Assembly (NCBI GenBank): GCA_028274465.1
Contig: CM051458.1
Location: 105,478,855 to 105,542,854 of the forward strand
From: Plantago ovata
Taxonomy: Eukaryota > Streptophyta > Magnoliopsida > Lamiales > Plantaginaceae
Reading direction: 5' to 3'
DNA: 64,000 nucleotides
Shown here: positions 26,008 to 36,025 of the stretch, one piece after another
Layout of the letters: every line of letters starts with the position of its first letter
Position numbering within the stretch: position 1 is the first letter of the stretch
Program-made: the position numbers and the translations under genes
The notes under the pieces: model-generated
What the model was told of the DNA's origin: nothing
Database searches by the model: none
Seen by the model: the letters and a program-made list of their open reading frames with translations, nothing else

Positions 26008-27612
26008 TTAACCGTAAACCTTGGACTCCTCATCCCAGTTATCCTGCCGTCCACCGCCTTCTTTCCCATTCATCTCCGAATCTGCAACACCGCCATCCTC
26101 TCCTGATATCTCTTCCAAGGACCTTCCCTTTGTTTCGGTCACCAAGAACGTAAAGAAAAATCCCATCATATTCGTACATGCCAAGATAAACATGGCCTTC
26201 TTGATTTGCCCAATTTTTCCATCCTGGGTTAAATTCTGCATCCCGAACGCTCCCACCATTGCTCCAGCCTTCCCTGCCGCGGCACTAAGTGCATGACAGG
26301 TGGACCTCACCCTAGTTGGGAAAAGCTCAGCCGGGAGAACAAAAGTGGTGCTGTTCGGCCCGAAGTTCGCAAAGAAGAACGTGAGGCCGTAAAGAGCAGC
26401 AAATGTCCATTTGTGGTCTTTGTTCTTCAAATAATCATACTTGACTCCAATTATAGCCATGAAGATAGACATCATGAAGAATCCAACCAATTGTATCTTG
26501 AAACGCCCAATTTTTTCTATGAAGGCAACTGTGAACCAGTATCCTGGGAATGTTCCTAGTAGCGCAATTATGAACATTGCACGAGATGTTTCGAACATCT
26601 CACGTAATGCGCTAACATCTTCGGCTTTGCTTGTCAGGCCCATCGTTGGAAAGATGTCTTTCTGTGTCAGGTTTTGGCTGTAGAACGCAATGTCAAGTAA
26701 GAACCATGTCACCATTGTTCCGACTAGATGGCGCCCGTGGCGTCTGACGAACTCGAATGAGAGCAGTTGGTAGTCGTTTGCAGCGTTGAACTGCGCGACT
26801 TTCTCTCCATCGGCTTGGATTTCGATGTCCAGGACGCTTCCCATGTCTATGGCAGCCTGTTTCGCATTCCCTTCGATAATAGCCGTGTATCGTCCTGTTT
26901 CGGGCATTTTCATCCGCCAGTAGTACGTTACGGTGGCAGGGAGAGCCCCGAGCATCAGGACGATTCGCCAGATGTAGTCGGCTTGGTGCTCCGTTGAGTT
27001 TTTGTTGTCGTGTTTGAATGCTGGACCGGCATATAAGTCGAGGAAGATTTTCGAAAGAATCATCGAGACAAGTCCCGCGAAGATGATCCCTACACCTTGC
27101 ATTGCGAAAACAGCAGCAATGAACGCGCCACGTGTTTTCTTGTTCGCATACTCTGACATGATCGTGGCAGAAAGTGGGTAGTCGCCACCTATACCGAATC
27201 CAAGCCAGAATCGAAAGAAGCACAGGGTTGTCATCACTGCTTTCGGGCTAGAACCCATCGACAAACCAGACATGATGGCGCAAATCATCATGAGAATCAA
27301 TGTCAGCCCATAAACTTTCTTCCGGCCAAACTTGTCACCTAGAAACCCGAAGAAAAGCTGACCGGATAGTGTTCCGACTAGTGCAACACCAATGACCCAG
27401 TTGTTGATGTCATGTGGAAGTTTTCCCACTTTGCCGCTACCTTCTTTGTAGTAGTAAATTCGGCCTAAGAGTTTCGAGATGGTTGAAATGCAAAACAAAT
27501 CATACGCGTCAGTGAAAAAGCCCATCCCGGCTATGATGATGGCAGTTACATGGTACCATTGTGTTTTCGCATTGTCAAGCGCGTTGAGCACGGAGATGCT
27601 ATTCGAGGCCAT
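26008..27612 (-). CDS. PHT1: PHT1-family high-affinity phosphate:proton symporter
   Basis: Intronless gene for a 534-residue major-facilitator protein of the plasma membrane that takes up inorganic phosphate with protons. It has the usual PHT1 length and order: N-terminal [23 protein letters not shown] (residues 18-40), the loop 2-3 motif [11 protein letters not shown] (92-102), the PHT1 signature [15 protein letters not shown] (142-156), and a long hydrophilic central loop after TM6 (about residues 236-290). The second half has TM helices such as [23 protein letters not shown]. The tail is hydrophilic (EESKVYG). No frame break is seen. A P1BS element and a TATA box lie upstream. The subfamily (PHT1;4-like or other) cannot be fixed by eye. 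Confidence 0.97.
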   Translation of the reverse strand: MASNSISVLNALDNAKTQWYHVTAIIIAGMGFFTDAYDLFCISTISKLLGRIYYYKEGSGKVGKLPHDINNWVIGVALVGTLSGQLFFGFLGDKFGRKKVYGLTLILMMICAIMSGLSMGSSPKAVMTTLCFFRFWLGFGIGGDYPLSATIMSEYANKKTRGAFIAAVFAMQGVGIIFAGLVSMILSKIFLDLYAGPAFKHDNKNSTEHQADYIWRIVLMLGALPATVTYYWRMKMPETGRYTAIIEGNAKQAAIDMGSVLDIEIQADGEKVAQFNAANDYQLLSFEFVRRHGRHLVGTMVTWFLLDIAFYSQNLTQKDIFPTMGLTSKAEDVSALREMFETSRAMFIIALLGTFPGYWFTVAFIEKIGRFKIQLVGFFMMSIFMAIIGVKYDYLKNKDHKWTFAALYGLTFFFANFGPNSTTFVLPAELFPTRVRSTCHALSAAAGKAGAMVGAFGMQNLTQDGKIGQIKKAMFILACTNMMGFFFTFLVTETKGRSLEEISGEDGGVADSEMNGKEGGGRQDNWDEESKVYG

Positions 27613-27689
27613 CTAATCATACAGGTGATCGGACTATTGCTTGATCAATCCTTTTCTTGTTGGATATTTGTTTCAAGAGCTGTGGCTTG

Positions 27690-27698
27690 TTTATATAG
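27690..27698 (-). promoter_or_regulatory. TATA box of PHT1
   Basis: Minus-strand CTATATAAA lies about 80 bp upstream of the start codon, which would place the transcript start near 27660 and give a short leader. Confidence 0.6.
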
Positions 27699-27786
27699 TG
27701 GCTGCAAGAAACTTAGAACATTTTGAAAATTCTGCTGATGGAAACAAGGGTTAGGAACAAGAAATTGATGGATGGTATCTCATGTA

Positions 27787-27794
27787 GGATATGC
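27787..27794. promoter_or_regulatory. P1BS element (PHR1-binding site)
   Basis: GGATATGC matches GNATATNC, the palindromic site of PHR1-type MYB factors that turn on phosphate-starvation genes. It sits about 175 bp upstream of the PHT1 start codon, the position expected for a functional site. I found only one match in the first 600 bp. Confidence 0.7.
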
Positions 27795-27799
27795 TATTG

Positions 27800-29390
27800 T
27801 GCTGAGTGTAAATCAAGGAATGGATACTGTGTTCTGGTTGGACAATTATGTTCAAGTGTGATATGACCTGGATATAAAAACATTTTACAACTTGGTTAGT
27901 TACTTGGTTTCATCTATCCAAGATTTATCAATTGTCATGTAATATTGGATAAATGAAAGTGAAAGATTGATGGTGATAATCATATATATCTGTCTTTGAT
28001 TTGTCTGTAGTTGTTCTTCAAGAGTTGCTTTATTATTCAAGTTGTTTTAATTGTCTTAGTCAGCTTATATTGTTCCACTCCCTTGGTCTTTTGGCACATA
28101 GACATCACCTAAGGACAACAAGAAGTTCCAAGGGAGAGAGACCATGTGACTCAACTGATGGTTTATGCACACACTAAACTTTTAAGTATCTGCAGTACTT
28201 TACATTGAAGTCGGGTTGTTAAGGGTCGAATTCGTATATATAGAAATACATAGTAGTTGGAGTCGTGTTGATGAAGTAGTGTTTTGAACTTTAACACTAA
28301 CAGAGTAGGTAAACAGAGTGCGAAGAGCCGAATATGGAATAGTTAGTCCAAACTCCATACTATGAAGTCCATGTCTTTTGGTTCTTGATTGCTATTTGAA
28401 GGAGATTTATTAAGGGAGCTAGGAGAGTGAGATTACCCAAAAGCTTGGACGTGTTTCTTCATGAGTCCTCCTCGTGGCTCATGCATGACGCATGTATTAT
28501 GCATGAGTCATGCATGACGCATGAGTAGCATGGGAGAATGCTTGCGGCGCAATTCACAAAGCAGGGCTAATTGCGAACACATTGTTGAACTTAGAAAGTA
28601 CATCATATAAAATGACTTGTAAGGGCCAAGATTTTTTCTTGTTTTTTTTTTCTCTGAATTTATGATTTTTAAAAATTGTAAATGTATTTTTTTAATAATT
28701 TTTCAAATTTTGATCCTCAAACTTTAAAAAGGTGATGTATATGTAGTTTCCCCCCTCCCCCAAACTTTAATTCCCCCCTCCGGGTTCCACCTCTAATGAC
28801 TTGTACATTAAAGTTAGGAGTTGTGTTTTAAAAACCGAGTAACCGGACATTCGGGTCAATTAGGAAATCTGATTTAATAAAAAATGTTTTTGAACGAGCC
28901 ATCGTAGACCAAAATGTACTTTAAGCCATTGTAAACTTTATAAAAACCAACAAGAACCATCACAGCGGCTAAAAATCATTTTAAAACAAAAATTTAATGT
29001 AAATCATTCTGGTGATCTACTCGTTTTTTGATTCGCGTATGTGTTTATATCGTTTTTCATTCGTTTTTACGAGTGTGAAAACGCTGGAACCACTATTCTA
29101 GGGTCAACAGTCAATAGATCAATTTCCGGTTCGGGCTGCTTGACGAAATATGTTATTACTAGACTCTGGAGGTTGTTATGACAAAAATTTCGTCAACAAG
29201 GACAAAATATGTAAGAAAAATTCATGTGAAGGAGCAAATTAGAATAATCAAGGCCCCAAATGTCATTTTCCAATGTATTTAATTTCAATTAAGTTGGAAA
29301 AAATTAAACAAATATTCAGTGGCGGTGAAACGTTGCCCTAAATCGAGAAACTTCTCCTTGCTCCACAATCTTCTCTCCCAGAGAAGTGGA
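27800..29390. other. Spacer between PHT1 and MTM1
   Basis: Distal PHT1 promoter and non-coding spacer. A CATGCATG (RY-like) cluster at 28479-28531 repeats tcatgcatgacgcatg twice. A C-rich patch at 28750-28790 (cccccctccccc) may be the end of a decayed element. Confidence 0.5.
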
Positions 29391-29451
29391 CTGGAAGTTG
29401 TTTTCTCTCCAATCAATTTGCTCAGCTGGTTTCTCATTCCAGATCATCTCG

Positions 29452-29561
29452 GTAACAATTTCAACCTTTTTTCTCCGTCATGCTTTTGATTACTTAAAAG
29501 TTGGGGAAAAATTTAATGGAATGTTTTAGACCTAAGTGTTGTAATCAACTGTGTGTTGCAG
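29452..29561 (+). other. 5' UTR intron of MTM1-like gene
   Basis: Donor CTCG|GTAACA and acceptor TTGCAG frame a 110-bp intron ahead of the start codon at 29573. Splicing it removes an upstream in-frame ATG at 29501, which favours the start MVEQ. Confidence 0.65.
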
Positions 29562-29572
29562 GTTTAGTTAAC

Positions 29573-32538
29573 ATGGTGGAGCAATCGTGTCACTCGGAGG
29601 ATGATCCTTGGTCGGAGGATTGTTGTTCCAGGATCGGCGATTCGGATGTGACGTTTATTTCTGATGGTGGAGGTTTGGTCATTGGAGGTGGAGATGAGAA
29701 TTTGCAGAATCGGCATGTTGTTCGGCGTTCGAGTGATGTTAATTTGGGGGTGCATGAGAGGGCGTTTTCTGCGGCTGGTGCGGCGGTTTTGTCTGCTATT
29801 TTGGTGAATCCGCTTGATGTTGTTAAGGTAGTGATTTTGATTAGATAGCATTATTAGTTTGCGTAAAATGATGTTATGTGTTGAATATGTTAGTCTGGCA
29901 GCGTTTGTTATATTGGCTTGCTTTGTGTTTGTTTCTGATTTAATTGTACAACTATTTTATGAAGTGTGATTTGGATGGACCTGTAAGGATGGATTTTTAG
30001 TTTACCTGGTTATGTCTAGCTAGTCCGGCTACTTCGTTACTTGTGGTTTCAGGTTGTGTTCGATTATTGTTGGTGTCGAGTCACTTTTACTGTTATTAAT
30101 GTACTTGTGCATTTCTGATATGGATTCTTATGCTTTTGCAGACAAGACTGCAGGTACAGGCGGCTGGAGTCCCTTATTCACACCCATTAAGTAACCTTAC
30201 AAGTCGCATGGCATTTTTTGGACCTCAGATGGTATGTCAGTTTGTATTTTTTTTTCTTCTTGTTATAATAGTATACCATATCTTGTGTCGGCTCGTGATA
30301 AGTAAGAGACATTGAGTTCTATCTTGTTCCCGGGTGTTAGTTGCACTTAGCATTCTCTATTTAGTGTCTCCCGGAGGAGAAAAAAGGGGCTGCCTTACGA
30401 GGTTTTAGAGACTTCGTTTGAGATAAAAAAGAATTGTAGTTCACATACCTGTTTACTTCTATCGACATCGAAGCTTGACTTTCATATTGAAATATGTTTT
30501 ACAGATGTTTGCTGATCTAAGGTGTTCCCCTTCCTGCTCAAGGGCTGGGATTCAGGGTACTGTTTCAATTTGCCCACCTGATTGTTTTCATTACAAAGGG
30601 ACGCTGGATGTCTTCTACAAAATTGTTCGGCAGGTGAGTAAAGTGGACGTGTTTTATCTCTGTCAGTTGATATTGTTCTGCTCAATATTTCATTTTGCAA
30701 CCCGACATTTAGAGACAGGAAAGTTGCTGTGATTTTAACGGCCATTTTTCCCACACTGCCTCTCTCACATAGTATCCCATTTATTTTGCACTCAAATTTC
30801 GTAAATGATTTAGTCACATATCTCGCAGGAGGGTTTCTCTAGGCTCTGGAGAGGCACAAATGCTGGCTTGGCACTTGCTATTCCTACTGTAAGTTTTGAT
30901 TGGTTCTTGCAAACATTTTTGAATTGTTCTTCTCTGTGTTCCGTCTGTTGAAGGGGTCTTTATGCTCTCCAACCAGGTTGGCATCTACTTGCCTTGCTAT
31001 GACATATTTCGTGACAAATTAGAGGAATTCACGGCACAGAACATGCCAGTGTTAACTCCATACGCCCCTTTAGTGGCTGGATCTCTGGCACGCTCTCTAG
31101 CTTGCACAAGTTGTTATCCGATTGAGCTTGCTAAAACACGGATGCAGGTATATTAACTCTCTAGTAGATTTCAACTCTCTTGTCCATCATGCCATGCCGT
31201 ATTATAAATTATAATAATGTGCTTGTTGTGTGAAGGCATTTAAGCTTGCCCATGGTGATAAAAAGCCTCCGGGAATTGGGAAAACGTTACTTGAAGTCAT
31301 TTCCCAGGTCAAGGCTACGGCCAACCCAACTAACAGCTGTAAGTAGATTTTCTGAAGATTAGTAGTGAAGCAGCTTTTTAGAGTTGGGAAACTCAAGTGT
31401 TGGGGAACATAAAATCTCTGTGCAGTTTGCTTGAATTTTCAGAATTTTAAGTACTTTAATATTTTGTACAGTGCAAAGCTATCGTGTCTTATGGACTGGC
31501 CTTGGAGCACAACTTGCTCGGGATGTTCCTTTCTCTGCTATCTGTTGGTCAACTCTTGAACCTGTGAGATTTTGTTCTGTTGTCTTCTTTATAGTATTTT
31601 GTCCTGCTTAAGTATTATTTTCATTCTTGTATGATGAGTTATTAATAACATAAATCTCTTATAGGTACGAAGAAGGCTTCTTGGTCTGGTAGGAGATGAA
31701 GCAAATGTAGTGAGTGTCCTTGGTGCAAACTTTTCTGCTGGTTTTCTGGCTGGCAGCCTTGCTGCTGCTGCTACTTGCCCGCTAGATGTTGTAAAGACCC
31801 GTAGACAAATAGAGGTAATTCTTCTCTTGACATTCCTGGCTGTTAAAAAGCTGTGCATAATATTTAAGTATGTAAAGATTTAATTCTGGTGAAGATATGA
31901 ATTCGAATCTCTGGTGCAAATCATAACTCTTACTACTTGTAGTGGCTATAAAATTTGAATATTTACATAGGGTAACTTATTTTACTCTAATACATGAAAT
32001 AATATGTCACTCCCCTGATGTACTGGTGATTTAAGTTTCCAGTTATTAAGAAGTTTAGCCATATATGAGTGTCCAGTTTGAGTGTCTTTGTTTTGTTATA
32101 CCATCTGTTAACTGTTTTCTTGTTTTCTCATTTTCCAGAAGGATCACACCAGGGCGCTGAAGATGACGACAAGGCAGACGCTGCTTGAAGTTTGGAGGTG
32201 CGTGTTTTATGGTTACTACTTACTATTCATGCATAGCTTGTCCATTCACATAAAACTCTTGTGATATCATGCATAGCTTGTTCTGTCACATGCAATTATG
32301 CAGATAGTCTCTCAATGGACCTATCATACGTAGTTGAATTGCATGAAATCATTTGTTCATTTAACACCAGTTTGTTGACCTATCAAATTGTTATCTTTAC
32401 AGGGACGGTGGAATGAAGGGTTTGTTCACTGGTGTTGGTCCCCGTGTTGCTCGAGCAGGTCCTTCCGTGGGGATAGTGATTTCATTTTATGAGGTTGTAA
32501 AGCATGTCCTACACCATCATCAATATGCCTCATCCTGA
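29573..32538 (+). CDS. MTM1: Mitochondrial carrier, MTM1/SLC25A39-40 type
   Basis: Ten coding exons: 29573-29827, 30142-30231, 30505-30633, 30829-30888, 30977-31147, 31236-31338, 31472-31563, 31665-31814, 32139-32197 and 32403-32538. All have GT-AG borders and the phases agree, giving 414 residues. It belongs to the inner-membrane carrier family, with three PX(D/E)XX(K/R) repeats: PLDVVKTR (about residue 80), PIELAKTR in the middle and PLDVVKTR near the third repeat. The family member MTM1 is linked to manganese activation of mitochondrial SOD, and the animal SLC25A39/40 proteins to mitochondrial glutathione import. A long Cys-rich loop after repeat one (DLRCSPSCSRAG...CPPDCFHYKG) is the hallmark of this subgroup. 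The N-terminus is an acidic hydrophilic extension. The gene looks intact. Confidence 0.93.
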
Positions 32539-33051
32539 TACGCTAGGAATGACACCTATGTATATCTTCGTAAGAAGCTGTAGCTCCTGACTGGTGGTTA
32601 ACTTATGTTCTGAATGTAAAACTGACACTAATAACTAGGTATACGCAGAACAGCTTCCCTCTTTATTTATCTTTTAATGGTAGATTGACTGCGTCCCTTT
32701 CTGCGAAAGGGGAAAAATAATTCTCTTCTCGGTTTTGTTTCTTAGTTACACCCACCTTGATGGGATAGTTTTGTGTAGGGCTTTAGTGGAGAAGAGAATT
32801 TGTAGAAATTTTGTTAAAAAGTAATTTTTGCTGAGCGGTTCTTACTTCTCAGTTTCTTAGTTCTTTCCATATTTAGTTTCTTTATAAGTTTCAAACATAA
32901 TCGATAAGTATATGGTAACAGGACAATAAATAATTTCTTGCCTTGTTAAAAATTGTTACTAATGCTATTATAAATACAAAAAGCAAATTGTTGAGTTCAA
33001 TATTTTTCTTCTAGACTTGCCGAATTACTAAGAACAGATTCAGTCAGGAAG
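32539..33051. other. MTM1 3' UTR and spacer
   Basis: The transcript end probably lies within about 32640-32990, which is AT-rich with AATAA-like words. No other feature is seen. Confidence 0.5.
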
Positions 33052-33456
33052 ATGGGTTCGGTTTCCCAGGAATTGCAATTGCCACTGCAATTGCTCTGCA
33101 GAAATTTGCTGAGAGAGTTTGAAGAAGTAGCAGACTCCAAGTGCGATCTGATGCATGATAATGAACCACGCAAGAGATCTGTTGCAGAGGCAGAGGCAGA
33201 GGCGGAGTACGACTTGATGGGAAGAGATCTACGTGAAGCGATTGAAGAAGAGCTAAGGTGTGATCGTATGCAGTATGCGATGGCAAACAAGGCGAGGAAG
33301 CTGAAGGATGGGGCTGATGTCCCCTCTGCTGCTGCTGCTACTACTACTAAGTTGCAGCCACAAATTGCAGCCCGCCACACGATAAAGAAGACAGCGATAA
33401 AGAAGAAGACGACGTACGCTGGTTTGACGAGGATGGGGCTGAGGTGGATTCGATGA
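33052..33456 (+). CDS. Hypothetical 134-residue basic/charged protein
   Basis: I do not recognise this protein. The frame starts MGSVSQELQLPLQLL, continues with an Ala-Glu run (AEAEAEAE, about residues 45-53), a charged helix (REAIEEELRCDRMQYAMANKARKLKDG) and a Lys-rich end. A short charged frame of similar flavour starts at 33723 (MKSRAKKPMPVDMHG). It stands alone about 0.5 kb after MTM1 with no visible intron. The opposite strand is also open (32997-33380), which lowers confidence. It may be a small plant gene or a decayed one. Confidence 0.3.
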   Translation: MGSVSQELQLPLQLLCRNLLREFEEVADSKCDLMHDNEPRKRSVAEAEAEAEYDLMGRDLREAIEEELRCDRMQYAMANKARKLKDGADVPSAAAATTTKLQPQIAARHTIKKTAIKKKTTYAGLTRMGLRWIR

Positions 33457-34080
33457 TGCAGAATGGAGAAGTCACCACGTATTGGAGAATTAATATATAC
33501 ATTTTATTTCATATATTAATCGAGTTACTGTACGAGATTTGATTGATCTTTTAGATAGAAAATAAACTAATAAAAAAAACATAATCTAAAAACTTCAAAT
33601 CGTTAAAAACGCCCTCTCTGTCTCTCAGAAAATTGAAAATCGTAACTCTCGTAATTACTTTCATCCTCACATAATAATTGGCATTACTTAATTAGTGCTC
33701 TCGCTTTTAAACGCGTTTAACAATGAAGTCGAGGGCTAAAAAGCCAATGCCAGTTGATATGCATGGTAACAGAAAAAGCGCAATCTCTCCGCACTCCAAT
33801 TCCGGTGAGAGATAGAGATTTGGTTTCTGAGAAAATGCCACAATTGAAGAAGCGCAACAGCCGATGATGCTATGGAGTATGATGAGATGACGACTTAAAA
33901 AGGCGAAGAAGCTAAAGGTTAATCAGGTTATAAGATTTCTTCAATTTTTTGAACATGGTCAGTTTTGGCGCCAGATTGTGCGAGATTTAATTTTAATCCA
34001 ACTGCAATCATTTCGAAGGGACATGTAATATTTTATTTTTATGACGTGGGAAACCATTACTCTTCGAGTGCACACGGAGA
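33457..34080. other. Spacer, possible gene remnants
   Basis: Contains the short frame at 33723-33812 (MKSRAKKPMPV...), with Lys-rich composition like the preceding ORF. Nothing can be named. Confidence 0.3.
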
Positions 34081-34240
34081 ATTGACTAGACATAAATCAC
34101 AGAAATTCGTAAGCCAAGTTAAACCTACCAGGAATAAATCACATAAACTTTGCAAAACTCACTTCCGGTGAAATTTGAACCTGTGACTATGAGGATATAT
34201 CATATATCATCCGTTTTAACCAATTGAGCCAGAAAATTGC
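34075..34240 (-). mobile_element. tRNA-derived SINE
   Basis: On the minus strand the element begins TGGCTCAATTGGTTAAAACG, a good A box, followed about 30 bp later by TAGTCACAGGTTCAAATTTC, a B box. It then runs through CTTGGCTTACGAATTTC. The GTCACAGGTTC core is shared with the SINE at 12545-12740, so the two are probably one family. The spacing fits pol III transcription; the 3' end was not resolved. Confidence 0.65.
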
Positions 34241-34515
34241 AATTTTTTATTCACAATTAATGATAATACATGTACAGATTATTTGGCATATCAAATTACA
34301 ACTTACTATCTGAGAAATCAAATCATCAATCAAATTAGTCTCATGTCCCCATTTAGCCTAAGGAAACAAAAGACAAACAATTGAACCAAATGCCTATAAT
34401 AATTAAAAAGAAAAACAAAAAGCTAAATTTCGTTGTGTGTAGAATTGATGGTGAAATTCATTACAATTGGCCATCAATTCTCTTTTTACTTTCTTGCCCA
34501 ATGCCATCAATCAAT

Positions 34516-34870
34516 CTAATGAATGATGTATGTGAGCACCAAGGCCAGCAGCATCAGAAGATAAGCTATCCCTTGATCAATGCTTGTCCCTGCATAAGAT
34601 CAAGATCGCGATTTCAAGAATTGAACATGAAACAACTTAACTTATACGAGACTGTCTAACATGTTAGACGACTAAAAACACACATCTAACACGTTAAACA
34701 GTCTCGTACATGTTTACTTATATATATAGAGATTTAGGCATACCATCACTGACAGGAGAAGGTGCAGGTGCAAATGAACCGGAGCCAGTGGCAACGGCAG
34801 TGGTAGGGAAAATGGTGGTTAATGACATGATTGCCAAAAACACCATGACCGCTTTGTCGATGACCTCCAT
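34516..34870 (-). CDS. Arabinogalactan peptide (AG-peptide), GPI-anchored
   Basis: Two short exons, 34870-34744 and 34589-34516, joined in phase 1 (donor G|GTATGC, acceptor ATGCAG), encode 66 residues. The order is: signal peptide (MEVIDKAVMVFLAIMSL...TTAVA, about 1-27); a tiny mature core with hydroxyproline-type dipeptides (FAPAPSPVS, about 33-41); then the GPI-anchor signal DGTSIDQGIAYLLMLLALVLTYIIH. That last stretch is nearly the textbook C-terminus of the AGP16/20/22/41 class, so the family call is firm although the gene is tiny. The mature product would be an O-glycosylated cell-wall/plasma-membrane peptide of about a dozen residues. A TATA-like GATAAATAC lies about 130 bp upstream of the ATG. 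Confidence 0.9.
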
Positions 34871-34899
34871 TTTTCTCTTTTCAATTTTTATCACGGTGG

Positions 34900-36025
34900 T
34901 GATCGGAAAAATGCCCTTTGTTACTCCCTCTGCGACACCGTGTGGATGCTGTAGAGCTTAGCCGGTGGTCAGCAGAGAGAGAGAATGCACAATGTATGCT
35001 GTATTTATCTTGATTTCGCCTATTGCTTATTGCAGTTCTTGTGGATTTTTGGATGTGTTATATAGCAAACTGGAAAAAATGGAGGGTTTGGAGAGAAATA
35101 TGGTGTGTTTTTGCATCAAAATCGGGTTTATGCTATTTCTAGATATTCGTTTCAATGGGCTAAAACGAATGAAAATTTACTGCTCTCCATTAAAGTAGGG
35201 TTTTTGTACTATTGCCTCACAATATTTTTAACACTTTTAGGCCATGTTCTCCTCGAACCATTAAATTCAGTTCATTTCATATCGGTTCATATTTGTTTAA
35301 TCATTTTCTTCACTAAAAATAATACAATTCAGTTCAAATAAGATATGTTCCAAGCTCTTAACCAAGCAATAGTTCCCCTCGAATTCTGCCCGGACAAAGA
35401 AACCAAGGCCTAGTTCATATTTGTTTAATCATTTTCTTCACTAAAAATAATACAATTCAGTTCAAATAAAATATGTTGAATTCTGTCCGGACAAAGAAAC
35501 CAAGGCCTAGTAATCAAAAGAGTCTATGAAAACAAACAGATGCATGAAGCCTCTTTTACTACCAATCATACGGGAAAAATAATCAACGAGAACATACAAT
35601 AAACTACGTGATGTAGTCCTCAAAGCAAACGTAATGGGCTTTTTTGACTTTTGATGATATGGGTAATTAGCACATGGACTTTTTTTTGTTAACAAACAAA
35701 GCCTGATACCCCACACCAATATAATAACCATAACCAACCAACTCTCCTAAAACTCCGTTAAAAAAGCAAACGTAAACAATCTAAAAAAACAGATGAGTAT
35801 ATAATAAAAACAAATGAGATAATTAAGGTTGGAAATAGGGATAATCATAATCATTTGCAAACACGCATTTGAGCATAGTTTCTCTTCTTTCGTAGATGCT
35901 GAATAGTGCACTAGCTAGCTGGAATCTAGGTCAAAAGAACTTCCATACTATGTACCGTATGACAGTGAATATACGATGTAACTGCTTAATTCAAAACACT
36001 ACGGTTAGAAACATGAACCAGATGA
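34900..36025. other. Spacer with local direct duplication
   Basis: AG-peptide leader and promoter up to about 35040, then AT-rich spacer. A direct repeat with an offset of about 128 bp (first copy from about 35286, second from about 35414) shares ttcatatttgtttaatcatt through caaggcctag; the second copy has lost about 30 bp. No gene is supported. Confidence 0.6.

Noticed and set aside
29501-29572. Upstream in-frame ATG (MGKNLMECF...) for the MTM1-like gene
   Set aside because: It lies inside a leader intron with clear donor and acceptor; the conserved start is MVEQ at 29573.
32997-33380. Minus-strand 127-codon Ser/Ala-rich frame
   Set aside because: Antisense of the plus-strand hypothetical ORF; no motif, no better support.
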